NCBI RefSeq assembly: GCF_900115685.1
Contig: NZ_FOXJ01000002.1
Span: 558,001 to 622,000 of the forward strand
Direction: 5' to 3'
DNA from: Variovorax sp. 770b2
Lineage (GTDB): Bacteria; Pseudomonadota; Gammaproteobacteria; Burkholderiales; Burkholderiaceae_C
Length of the DNA stretch: 64,000 nt
A program made the translations under genes and the position numbers. Positions within the stretch are counted from its first letter, which is position 1. Each line of letters opens with the position of its first letter. The notes under the pieces are model-generated. The model was not told where the DNA came from, did no database searches, and saw nothing but the letters and a program-made list of their open reading frames with translations. Below are positions 55,374-62,858 of this stretch, piece after piece.

Positions 55374-56360
55374 ATGGCGCCCATGATTCCGTTCTCGATC
55401 CTCGACCTCTCCCCCATCACCGAGGGCAGCGACGCCGCGCAGTCGTTCCGCAACTCGCTCTCGCTGGCGCAGCACGGCGAAAAGCTCGGCTACACGCGCT
55501 ACTGGCTCGCCGAGCACCACGGCATGCCGGGCATCGCGAGCGCGGCGACGGCGGTGCTCCTGTCGTACATCGGGGCGGGCACCACGTCCATTCGCATCGG
55601 CGCCGGCGGCGTGATGCTGCCGAACCATTCGCCGCTGGTGATCGCAGAACAGTTCGGCACGCTGGCCTCGCTGTATCCGGGGCGCATCGACCTGGGGCTC
55701 GGACGGGCGCCGGGCTCCGACCAGCGCACCGCGCGCGCGCTGCGCCGCAACCTCGAATCGGACGCCGACCAGTTCCCGCAGGACGTGGTCGAACTGATGG
55801 ATTTCATGTCGAAGACGCCCCAGCAGCCCGTGCGGGCCGTGCCCGGCGAGGGGCTCGAGGTGCCGGTGTGGATCCTCGGCTCCAGCACCTTCGGCGCGCA
55901 GCTGGCGGCGCATCTCGGCCTGCCCTATGCCTTTGCCTCGCACTTCGCGCCGCAGCAGATCATGCAGGCCATCCAGATCTACCGCGAGACCTTCAAGCCT
56001 TCGGCGCAGTTGAAGAAGCCGTACGTGATGCTGGGCTTCAATGTGTTCGCGGCCGATACCGACGAGGAGGCTGAATTTCGCGCCACCTCGTGGCAACAGG
56101 CCTTCGTCAACCTGCGCAGCGGCCGGCCCGGCCGCCTGCCGCCGCCAGTGGAGAACTACCGCCAGAAGGTCGGGCCGGCGGAAAACGCGCTGCTCGACTC
56201 GGTGCTCTCGTGCTCGGCGGTCGGCTCGGTCGAGACGGTGCGCCAGGGCGTCGAGGCCTTCGTGGCGCGCACCGGGGCGGACGAATTGATGATCACCTCG
56301 CAGGTGTTCGACCACGCGGCGCGGCTGCGCTCCTACGAGCTGCTGGCCGGCATCCGCTAG
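55374..56360 (+). CDS. LLM-class (luciferase-like) flavin-dependent oxidoreductase
   Basis: A 328-residue TIM-barrel monooxygenase-like enzyme. It starts MAPMIPFSILDLSPITEG; the second Met at 55383 may be the true start. Typical blocks are YWLAEHHGMPGIASAATAVLL, IRIGAGGVMLPNHSPLVIAEQFGTL and GRAPGSDQRTARAL. Homologues are often named YhbW-like or MsnO8. The flavin is usually supplied by a partner reductase, none of which is adjacent. Confidence 0.9.
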   Translation: MAPMIPFSILDLSPITEGSDAAQSFRNSLSLAQHGEKLGYTRYWLAEHHGMPGIASAATAVLLSYIGAGTTSIRIGAGGVMLPNHSPLVIAEQFGTLASLYPGRIDLGLGRAPGSDQRTARALRRNLESDADQFPQDVVELMDFMSKTPQQPVRAVPGEGLEVPVWILGSSTFGAQLAAHLGLPYAFASHFAPQQIMQAIQIYRETFKPSAQLKKPYVMLGFNVFAADTDEEAEFRATSWQQAFVNLRSGRPGRLPPPVENYRQKVGPAENALLDSVLSCSAVGSVETVRQGVEAFVARTGADELMITSQVFDHAARLRSYELLAGIR

Positions 56361-56449
56361 GACGCACTTCAGGGCATCGGGGGGCGCCCCGGGGCGCATT
56401 TCCCCCACGGCGGAACCCGCTACCCCGGGGCTGGGACAATGGCGGGCTT

Positions 56450-57586
56450 ATGGCAAAGCAACGGATTGTGGTCGGACTGAGCGGCGGGGTGGACTCCGCC
56501 GTCACCGCGCACCTGCTCAAGCAGCAGGGGCACGAGGTGGTCGGCATCTTCATGAAGAACTGGGAAGACGACGACGACAGCGAATACTGCTCGTCGAACA
56601 TCGACTTCATCGACGCCGCCAGCGTGGCCGACGTGCTGGGCATCGAGATCGAGCACGTCAACTTCGCCGCCGACTACAAGGACCGCGTGTTCGCCGAGTT
56701 CCTGCGCGAATACAAGGCCGGCCGCACGCCGAACCCCGATGTGCTGTGCAACGCCGAGATCAAGTTCAAGGCTTTTCTCGACCATGCGATGCGCCTGGGC
56801 GCCGAGAAGATCGCCACGGGCCATTACGCGCGGGTGCGATTGAACGAGGCCACCGGCCGGCACGAGCTCCTCAAGGGGCTCGACCCCTCCAAGGACCAGA
56901 GCTATTTCCTGCACCGCCTGAACCAGGCGCAGCTGTCCAAGACGCTGTTCCCGGTCGGCGAGCTGCACAAGACCGAGGTGCGCCGCATCGCGGAGGACAT
57001 CGGCCTGCCCAATGCGAAGAAGAAGGACTCGACCGGCATCTGCTTCATCGGCGAGCGGCCGTTCCGCGACTTCCTGAACCGCTACATCTCCAAGGAGCCG
57101 GGCCCGATCAAGGACGACCGCGGCCGCAAGCTCGGCGAGCACCAGGGCCTGAGCTTCTACACGCTGGGGCAGCGGCAGGGGCTGGGCATCGGCGGCGTCA
57201 AGGAGAAGGGCGCGCAGCGCGGATCGGGCGACCATTCGCCGTGGTTCGTGGCGCGCAAGGACGTCGAGAAGAACACGCTCTGGGTGGTGCAGGGGCACGA
57301 CCATCCGTGGCTGCTGTCGTCGGCGCTGAACGCGGACGATGCGAGCTGGGTGGCGGGCGAAGCGCCCGCTGCGGGCAGCTACGGCTCAAAAGCGCGCTAC
57401 CGGCAGGCCGATGCGGACTGCGAACTCTCCGATGGCACAAATGGCGCGGATCGGGCGAATGGCGCGAAGGGCGCGAATGGAGCTTTCAGCCTGCGCTTCG
57501 GCGCGCCGCAATGGGCCGTGACGCCGGGACAGTCGGCCGTGCTCTACGACGGCGAGCGCTGCCTCGGGGGCGGCGTCATCGTTTGA
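56450..57586 (+). CDS. mnmA: MnmA, tRNA-specific 2-thiouridylase
   Basis: A 378-residue enzyme that thiolates U34 of tRNA-Glu/Gln/Lys. The PP-loop is SGGVDS, catalytic cysteines C100 (NPDVLCN) and C198 (STGICFIGE) are present, and the C-terminal beta-barrel is complete. It contains a low-complexity insert of about 15 residues (DGTNGADRANGAKGANGAF), encoded by an imperfect GCGAATGGC-type repeat, in the C-terminal domain. Its 3' end overlaps the convergent Nudix gene by 11 bp. Confidence 0.97.
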   Translation: MAKQRIVVGLSGGVDSAVTAHLLKQQGHEVVGIFMKNWEDDDDSEYCSSNIDFIDAASVADVLGIEIEHVNFAADYKDRVFAEFLREYKAGRTPNPDVLCNAEIKFKAFLDHAMRLGAEKIATGHYARVRLNEATGRHELLKGLDPSKDQSYFLHRLNQAQLSKTLFPVGELHKTEVRRIAEDIGLPNAKKKDSTGICFIGERPFRDFLNRYISKEPGPIKDDRGRKLGEHQGLSFYTLGQRQGLGIGGVKEKGAQRGSGDHSPWFVARKDVEKNTLWVVQGHDHPWLLSSALNADDASWVAGEAPAAGSYGSKARYRQADADCELSDGTNGADRANGAKGANGAFSLRFGAPQWAVTPGQSAVLYDGERCLGGGVIV

Positions 57587-58070
57587 CCGGTGGGGTCCGC
57601 ACCGATTCGTCGATGTGGATCAGCTCGAGCGGGTGGCGCTGGCCGGCCAGGTAGTCTTCGACGCACTGCAGCAGCAGCGGACTGCGATGCCGTGCCACGC
57701 TGGCACGGATCTCGTCAGGCGTCATCCACAGCGTGCGCACGATGCCTTCGTCGAGCGCGCGGCCTTCTTCCTTCGCGCCGAGCACGCCGGTGAAGGCAAA
57801 GCGCATGTAGGTCACGTCTTCCCTCTGCCCGGCCTGTGGCCGGGAACGCGCCATGTAGACGCCGACGAGCGCGGTCGGGGCGAAGTGGTGAGCGGTTTCC
57901 TCGAGCGTTTCGCGGACGCATCCCTCGGCCGGCGATTCGCCGGGGTCGAGGTGGCCTGCGGGCGTGTTGAGCATGAGGCCGCCGGCGGCGTGCTCCTCGA
58001 CCAGCAGGAAGCGGCCGTCTCGCTCGATCACCGCGGCGACGGTGACATTGGGCTTCCAGCGCGGGGCCAT
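57576..58070 (-). CDS. Nudix hydrolase (NudJ-like)
   Basis: A 164-residue pyrophosphohydrolase. The Nudix box matches GX5EX7REXXEE: G-HLDPG-E-SPAEGCV-RE-TL-EE. The N-terminus KPNVTVAAVIERDGRFLLVEE is characteristic of NudJ/phosphatase NudJ-type proteins. NudJ is frequently next to mnmA in proteobacteria; here the genes are convergent and overlap by 11 bp, so antisense interference is possible. Confidence 0.92.
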   Translation of the reverse strand: MAPRWKPNVTVAAVIERDGRFLLVEEHAAGGLMLNTPAGHLDPGESPAEGCVRETLEETAHHFAPTALVGVYMARSRPQAGQREDVTYMRFAFTGVLGAKEEGRALDEGIVRTLWMTPDEIRASVARHRSPLLLQCVEDYLAGQRHPLELIHIDESVRTPPVKR

Positions 58071-58084
58071 GGCTGGCTGCCCGG

Positions 58085-58528
58085 CTATCGCAGCACGTAG
58101 CCGGCGAAGCGCCAGGTGCGGTCGCGATCCAGGTGGAAGCTCACGAGTTCGCGCAGGGTGCCTTCGGGCTTGCTGGCGAAGCGGGTCTCGTATTCGACGC
58201 TGACGTACTGGCCGGCCGTGTCGGCATCGGGGTCGGCCACGACCTGGCGGTTGACCGCCACCCAGGTGCGCTGCTGCGGCGCGCCGAGCGATGCGCGGTT
58301 GCTGGCGATCTTGCCCGTGAAGTCGGCACGGGTCACGCGCTTGCGGGTGGCCGGCGTGGCGCCGTCCCAGAGTTCGCCGGCCTTGCCCTGGTCGATCATC
58401 TGGATCGCCTGCATGCCGCCGCGCACCATGTCGCTGGCCTCCACGATGTCCTGTTGTGCGGCGGCCAGGCCTGTGAAGCTGCTCCAGAGCAGCGTGGCGG
58501 CGAGCAGCAGCCGGGTCATGCGGTTCAT
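58085..58528 (-). CDS. DUF4019-like exported protein
   Basis: A 147-residue protein with a signal peptide (MTRLLLAATLLWSSFTGLAAA-QQ). Its mature domain matches the DUF4019 pattern (GELWDGATPATRKRVTRADF, YETRFASKPEGTLRELVSF, WRFAGYVLR). It is likely periplasmic. Function unknown. It lies 14 bp beyond the Nudix gene start on the same strand, so the two may be co-transcribed. Confidence 0.82.
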   Translation of the reverse strand: MNRMTRLLLAATLLWSSFTGLAAAQQDIVEASDMVRGGMQAIQMIDQGKAGELWDGATPATRKRVTRADFTGKIASNRASLGAPQQRTWVAVNRQVVADPDADTAGQYVSVEYETRFASKPEGTLRELVSFHLDRDRTWRFAGYVLR

Positions 58529-58609
58529 CGTCTCATTCCTTGTTGGGTGCCGGGGACGCCGTTGGAGACTGTAGCTCGGCGGAGATTCCCGGCCTGTCGG
58601 GTAGGCGCA

Positions 58610-59320
58610 CTAGCGCGCGGATGCGGGCAAGGTGTTCGCTTCGATCGTTTCGAGCCGATAGCCCAGTCCGTAGATGGCCAGCAGCAGGAAGCCGTTCTTG
58701 GGGCGCAGGTCGAGCTTGGTTCGAAGGCGTGACACGTGGGTGTCGAGCGAGCGCGAGAGCGCCTCCACGCCCAGCCCCCACACCGCTTCGTGCAGGTGCT
58801 CGCGCGAGAGCAGGCGCCCGAGGTTCTGGAACAGGAAGAGCGCCAGTTCGTACTCGCGGTTCTTCAGTTCGACCGGCTTGCCCTTGACCTTCAGGACGCG
58901 CGAAGGCGGGTAGAAATGGTAGGGGCCGAAGATCAGCTCGGCCTCGTGCTTCGAGGGGTAGGAGCGGCGCAGCAGCGCATTGACGCGGGCCTCGAGTTCG
59001 CCGGCCCGGATCGGCTTGGCCATGAAGTCGTCGGCGCCGCTGTTGAGGCCTTCGACCATGTCGGCTTCATCGCGCCGGTCGGTCACGAAGAGGATGGGCA
59101 AGCGGCTCTTGAGGTCGTGCCGGATGGCCTTGACCACGTCCAGCCCCTTCATGTCCGGCAGGCCCCAATCGAGGATCAGCAGGTCGAAAGTCTGCCGGCG
59201 CAAAGACTGCAGCAGCGTTTTTCCTTCGGTGTACATGCGGGACTCGTGCCCGAGACCCGTCATGGTGTGGTTGATCAACTTGAGCTGTTCCGGCCCGTTG
59301 TCCAGTACGGCAATACGCAT
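58610..59320 (-). CDS. OmpR/PhoB-family response regulator (orphan)
   Basis: A 236-residue regulator. The receiver keeps phosphoacceptor D51 (LLILDWGLPDMKG), T80 and K102 (DDFMAKPIRAGE). Its first acidic pair is reduced (VLDNGP). The winged helix has LKNREYELALFLFQNLGRLLS and LDTHVSRLRTKLDLRPKNGF, and ends GYRLETI. No kinase gene is adjacent. The DNA-binding half resembles the degenerate regulator at 45113-45976. It is divergent from pntA across a 431-bp gap. Confidence 0.9.
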   Translation of the reverse strand: MRIAVLDNGPEQLKLINHTMTGLGHESRMYTEGKTLLQSLRRQTFDLLILDWGLPDMKGLDVVKAIRHDLKSRLPILFVTDRRDEADMVEGLNSGADDFMAKPIRAGELEARVNALLRRSYPSKHEAELIFGPYHFYPPSRVLKVKGKPVELKNREYELALFLFQNLGRLLSREHLHEAVWGLGVEALSRSLDTHVSRLRTKLDLRPKNGFLLLAIYGLGYRLETIEANTLPASAR

Positions 59321-59751
59321 TCCATCCCCCTTTTCCTCCCTTCGCCAACCTCAGTGAGCGGGCGATTGAGCAGAAGTGTATCTATCTGCGTCTGACGTAA
59401 GAAATAGAGATTGCAACTAATGCACGCATATTGCGTTTTTCGAGGGAATGCTAGGCCGAGATGGCTACAGTTGAATACAAATACTGTTATTCCATCCACC
59501 ATCGTTTACGCGCCGGATCGCTGATCCGCCGGTTCTTGATCGGGGTCAAGGAGCCGATCCGGTCTTCGCGCGAGACTGCCGCATCCGACCGGCGAATACC
59601 CGAAGTCGCTATAAATTAGATAGCTATATCAATAGCATGCATGAGCCTTGGCGGGCAACTTCGTTGCGACATTCTTGCGACACGAGCCGCTGTAATCTTG
59701 CTGTAAGCTCTGCCCGCATTCCGTGCTGCCCCTTCCCCTGAGGAGATCTCT
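59321..59751. other. 431-bp AT-richer gap between the response regulator and pntA
   Basis: No gene is apparent. Near 59610-59640 are TATAAAT (59610-59616) and the palindrome ATAGCTAT (59620-59627), followed by a second ATAGC. AT-rich words of the GATAGCTAT type are familiar from Comamonadaceae intergenic DNA, and a related GATAGCTAAAT occurs at about 16735-16746. The region must contain the pnt promoter, but I could not identify well-spaced -35/-10 boxes. Confidence 0.35.
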
Positions 59752-60894
59752 ATGCTGATAGGCGTGCCTGCCGAAACCGCGGCTGGCGAAACCCGAGTGG
59801 CCGTCACACCCGAAACGGTGAAGAAACTGGTCGCTTCCGGGCACATCGTTCGTGTTCAGTCGGGGGGCGGCGTCGCAGCCAGCGTCACCGATGCGGCTTA
59901 CCAGACCGCCGGTGCGGAAATCACCGACCAGGCCGGCGCGCTGTCCGCCGACATGGTGCTCAAGGTGCGCACGCCCAGCGATGCGGAGGCCGCGCTGATG
60001 AAGGCCGGCGCCGTCGTCATCGGCATGCTCAATCCGTTCGATGCGGCGGGCCTGCAGCGCCTGGCGTCGGCCGGGGTCACTGGCTTCGCCCTCGAAGCCG
60101 CGCCGCGCACCACCCGCGCCCAGAGCATGGACGTGCTCTCCTCGCAGGCCAACATCGCCGGCTACAAGGCCGTGATGATCGCGGCCGACAAATACCAGCG
60201 CTTCTTCCCGATGCTCATGACCGCTGCCGGCACCGTGAAGGCCGCGCGCGTCGTCATCCTGGGCGTCGGCGTGGCGGGCCTGCAGGCCATCGCCACTGCC
60301 AAGCGCCTGGGCGCCGTGATCGAAGCCTCCGACGTTCGCCCGAGCGTCAAGGAGCAGATCGAATCGCTCGGCGGCAAGTTCATCGAGGTCTCCTACGACA
60401 CCGATGAAGAAAAGGAAGCCGCCGTCGGCGTCGGCGGCTACGCCAAGCCGATGCCCCCGAGCTGGCTTGCGCGCCAGCAGGTCGAGGTCGCCAAGCGCGT
60501 GGCGCTGGCCGACATCGTCATCAGCACCGCGCTCATTCCCGGCCGCGCCGCGCCGACGCTCATCACCGAGGACATGGTCAAGGCCATGAAGCCCGGCTCG
60601 GTGATCGTGGACATCGCCGCCGGCAAGGGGCCAGTCAATCCCGATGGTGGCGTGGGCGGCAATTGCCCGCTGTCGGAAGCCGACAAGACCGTGGTCAAGC
60701 ACGGCGTGACCATCGTCGGCGAGACCAACCTCGCGGCGCTCGTGGCGGCCGATGCGTCGGCGCTCTATGCGCGCAACGTGCTCGACTTCCTGAAGCTCAT
60801 CGTCACGAAGGAAGGTGCGCTCAAGATCGACTTGGAAGACGACATCGTCGCCGCCTGCCGCATGACGCAGGACGGCCAGGTCACGAAGAAGTAA
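59752..60894 (+). CDS. pntAA: PntAA, NAD(P) transhydrogenase alpha subunit, part 1
   Basis: A 380-residue soluble NAD(H)-binding subunit (domain I) of proton-translocating transhydrogenase. It begins MLIGVPAETAAGETRVAVTPE. Rossmann glycines are VVILGVGVAGLQAIATA, and conserved loops KPMPPSWLARQQVE and GRAAPTLITEDMV are present. AGGAG lies about 8 bp upstream of the ATG. The operon pntAA-AB-B has the split-alpha organisation. Confidence 0.95.
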   Translation: MLIGVPAETAAGETRVAVTPETVKKLVASGHIVRVQSGGGVAASVTDAAYQTAGAEITDQAGALSADMVLKVRTPSDAEAALMKAGAVVIGMLNPFDAAGLQRLASAGVTGFALEAAPRTTRAQSMDVLSSQANIAGYKAVMIAADKYQRFFPMLMTAAGTVKAARVVILGVGVAGLQAIATAKRLGAVIEASDVRPSVKEQIESLGGKFIEVSYDTDEEKEAAVGVGGYAKPMPPSWLARQQVEVAKRVALADIVISTALIPGRAAPTLITEDMVKAMKPGSVIVDIAAGKGPVNPDGGVGGNCPLSEADKTVVKHGVTIVGETNLAALVAADASALYARNVLDFLKLIVTKEGALKIDLEDDIVAACRMTQDGQVTKK

Positions 60895-60920
60895 GCGAAA
60901 ACGCGAGGAGAACAAGCGCC

Positions 60921-61253
60921 ATGGATCCCGTTTCCCACACAGTCATCAACCTGATCATTTTCGTCCTGGCCATCTACGTGGGCTACCACGTGGTCTGGAC
61001 CGTCACGCCCGCGCTGCACACGCCGCTGATGGCCGTGACCAACGCGATCTCGGCGATCGTGATCGTGGGCGCCATGCTGGCGGCCGCGCTCACCACCACG
61101 CCGCTGGGCAAGACCATGGGCGTGCTGGCCGTGGCCCTGGCCGCGGTGAACGTCTTCGGCGGCTTCCTCGTTACGCGGCGGATGCTGGAGATGTTCAAGA
61201 AGAAAGAGAAGAAGGCCGCCGTACCCAAGGCTGAAGAGGGAGCTTCCAAGTGA
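60921..61253 (+). CDS. pntAB: PntAB, NAD(P) transhydrogenase alpha subunit, part 2
   Basis: A 110-residue membrane subunit with three helices (INLIIFVLAIYVGYHVVW, ISAIVIVGAMLAAAL, VLAVALAAVNVFGGFLV). A GGFLVTRRMLEMFKKKEK tail is typical. The ATG at 60921 follows GAGGAG. It overlaps the pntB GTG start by 4 bp. Confidence 0.94.
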   Translation: MDPVSHTVINLIIFVLAIYVGYHVVWTVTPALHTPLMAVTNAISAIVIVGAMLAAALTTTPLGKTMGVLAVALAAVNVFGGFLVTRRMLEMFKKKEKKAAVPKAEEGASK

Positions 61254-62749
61254 GCATGAACCTCGTCACGCTGCTGTACCTGGTTGCCAGCGTCTGCTTC
61301 ATCCAGGCCCTGAAGGGCCTGTCCCATCCCACCACCTCGATCCGCGGCAACGTTTTTGGCATGACCGGCATGGCGATCGCCGTGCTGACCACCATCGCGC
61401 TGATCCACGGACAGGCGCGCTCGCTCAATGTCGACTTCGGCACCGGCATCGCCTACGTGCTGGCGGCCGTGGTGGTCGGCGGGGGCCTCGGGGCCTTCAT
61501 GGCCAACAAGGTCGAGATGACCAAGATGCCCGAGCTGGTCGCCTTCATGCACAGCATGATCGGCCTGGCCGCGGTCTTCATCGGCGTGGCTGCCGTGGCC
61601 GAGCCCTGGGCCTTCGGCATCACCGCCGCGCCTGTGGCGGCGCTCATCGGCGCCAACACGCCGGACGGTGCCGTCATCCTGGACGGCTTCGTGCGCTACG
61701 CCATTCCCGCGGGCAACCGGCTCGAACTGTTCCTGGGCGCGGCCATCGGTGCCATCACCTTCAGCGGCTCGGTCATCGCGTTCGGCAAGCTCTCGGGCAA
61801 GTACAAGTTCCGCCTGTTCCAGGGCGCGCCGGTGCAGTTCTCGGGCCAGCACATGCTGAACCTCGTGCTCGGCCTCCTGACCGTCGCGCTCGGCCTGGTG
61901 TTCGTCTTCACAGAGAGCTGGCCGGCGTTCTTCGCGATGCTGGCGCTGGCGTTCGTGATGGGCGTGCTCATCATCATCCCGATCGGCGGGGCCGACATGC
62001 CGGTGGTGGTGTCGATGCTCAACAGCTACTCGGGCTGGGCCGCTGCGGGCATCGGTTTCAGCCTGAACAACGCGATGCTGATCGTGGCCGGTTCGCTGGT
62101 GGGTTCCTCGGGCGCGATCCTCTCGTACATCATGTGCAAGGCGATGAACCGCTCGTTCTTCAACGTGATCCTGGGCGGCTTCGGCGGCGAGGCGGCCACC
62201 ACCGGTGGCGCGGCCAAGGAACAGCGCCCGGTGAAGACCGGCAGCGCCGACGACGCGGCCTTCGTGCTCGGCAATGCCGAGACGGTGGTCATCGTGCCGG
62301 GCTACGGCCTGGCCGTGGCGCGCGCACAGCACGCGGTGAAGGAGCTCGCCGCCAAGCTCACCGAGAAGGGCATCATCGTCAAGTACGCCATCCACCCGGT
62401 GGCCGGCCGCATGCCGGGCCACATGAACGTGCTGCTGGCCGAGGCCGAAGTGCCCTACGACCAGGTGTTCGAGATGGAAGACATCAACGGCGAGTTCGGC
62501 CAGGTCGATGTGGCGATCATCCTGGGCGCCAACGACGTGGTGAACCCTGCGGCGCACACCAAGGGCAGCCCGATCTACGGCATGCCCATTCTCGAAGCCT
62601 ACAAGGCCAAGACGGTGATCGTGAACAAGCGCTCCATGGCGGCGGGCTACGCCGGCCTGGACAACGAACTCTTCTACATGGACAAGACCATGATGGTCTT
62701 TGGGGATGCGAAGAAAGTAGTGGAAGATATGGGCAAGGCCATCGAATAG
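61250..62749 (+). CDS. pntB: PntB, NAD(P) transhydrogenase beta subunit
   Basis: A 499-residue subunit with about nine membrane helices and a C-terminal NADP(H)-binding domain III. Landmarks are SVCFIQALKGLSHP, MNRSFFNVILGGFGG, and in domain III VIVPGYGLAVARAQHAVKEL, HPVAGRMPGHMNVLLAEA and ILGANDVVNPAA. The GTG at 61250 overlaps the pntAB stop and is well placed relative to GAGG; an ATG at 61256 is the alternative. Confidence 0.96.
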   Translation: MSMNLVTLLYLVASVCFIQALKGLSHPTTSIRGNVFGMTGMAIAVLTTIALIHGQARSLNVDFGTGIAYVLAAVVVGGGLGAFMANKVEMTKMPELVAFMHSMIGLAAVFIGVAAVAEPWAFGITAAPVAALIGANTPDGAVILDGFVRYAIPAGNRLELFLGAAIGAITFSGSVIAFGKLSGKYKFRLFQGAPVQFSGQHMLNLVLGLLTVALGLVFVFTESWPAFFAMLALAFVMGVLIIIPIGGADMPVVVSMLNSYSGWAAAGIGFSLNNAMLIVAGSLVGSSGAILSYIMCKAMNRSFFNVILGGFGGEAATTGGAAKEQRPVKTGSADDAAFVLGNAETVVIVPGYGLAVARAQHAVKELAAKLTEKGIIVKYAIHPVAGRMPGHMNVLLAEAEVPYDQVFEMEDINGEFGQVDVAIILGANDVVNPAAHTKGSPIYGMPILEAYKAKTVIVNKRSMAAGYAGLDNELFYMDKTMMVFGDAKKVVEDMGKAIE

Positions 62750-62790
62750 GCCGGCGATCCGGGCCCGCCGCAAGGCGGGCCAGATCTTCG

Positions 62791-62817
62791 CGGCGCCATT
62801 CGAGCGCCGTTTTCGTT
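62791..62817 (+). terminator. Rho-independent terminator after the pnt operon
   Basis: CGGCGC (62791-62796), loop CATTCGA, GCGCCG (62804-62809), then TTTTCGTTT. A second GC-rich hairpin without a T-run (GGCCCGCC/GGCGGGCC, about 62762-62781) precedes it. Confidence 0.75.
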
Positions 62818-62858
62818 TCAGTTACCCGCAAGTTCCAAGACCTGGAGGAGACACATCC

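Noticed and set aside
59664..59707. Sigma-70 promoter for pntAA from TTGCGA and TGTAAT words
   Set aside because: Spacing between the candidate boxes is 10 or 21 bp, outside the usable range.
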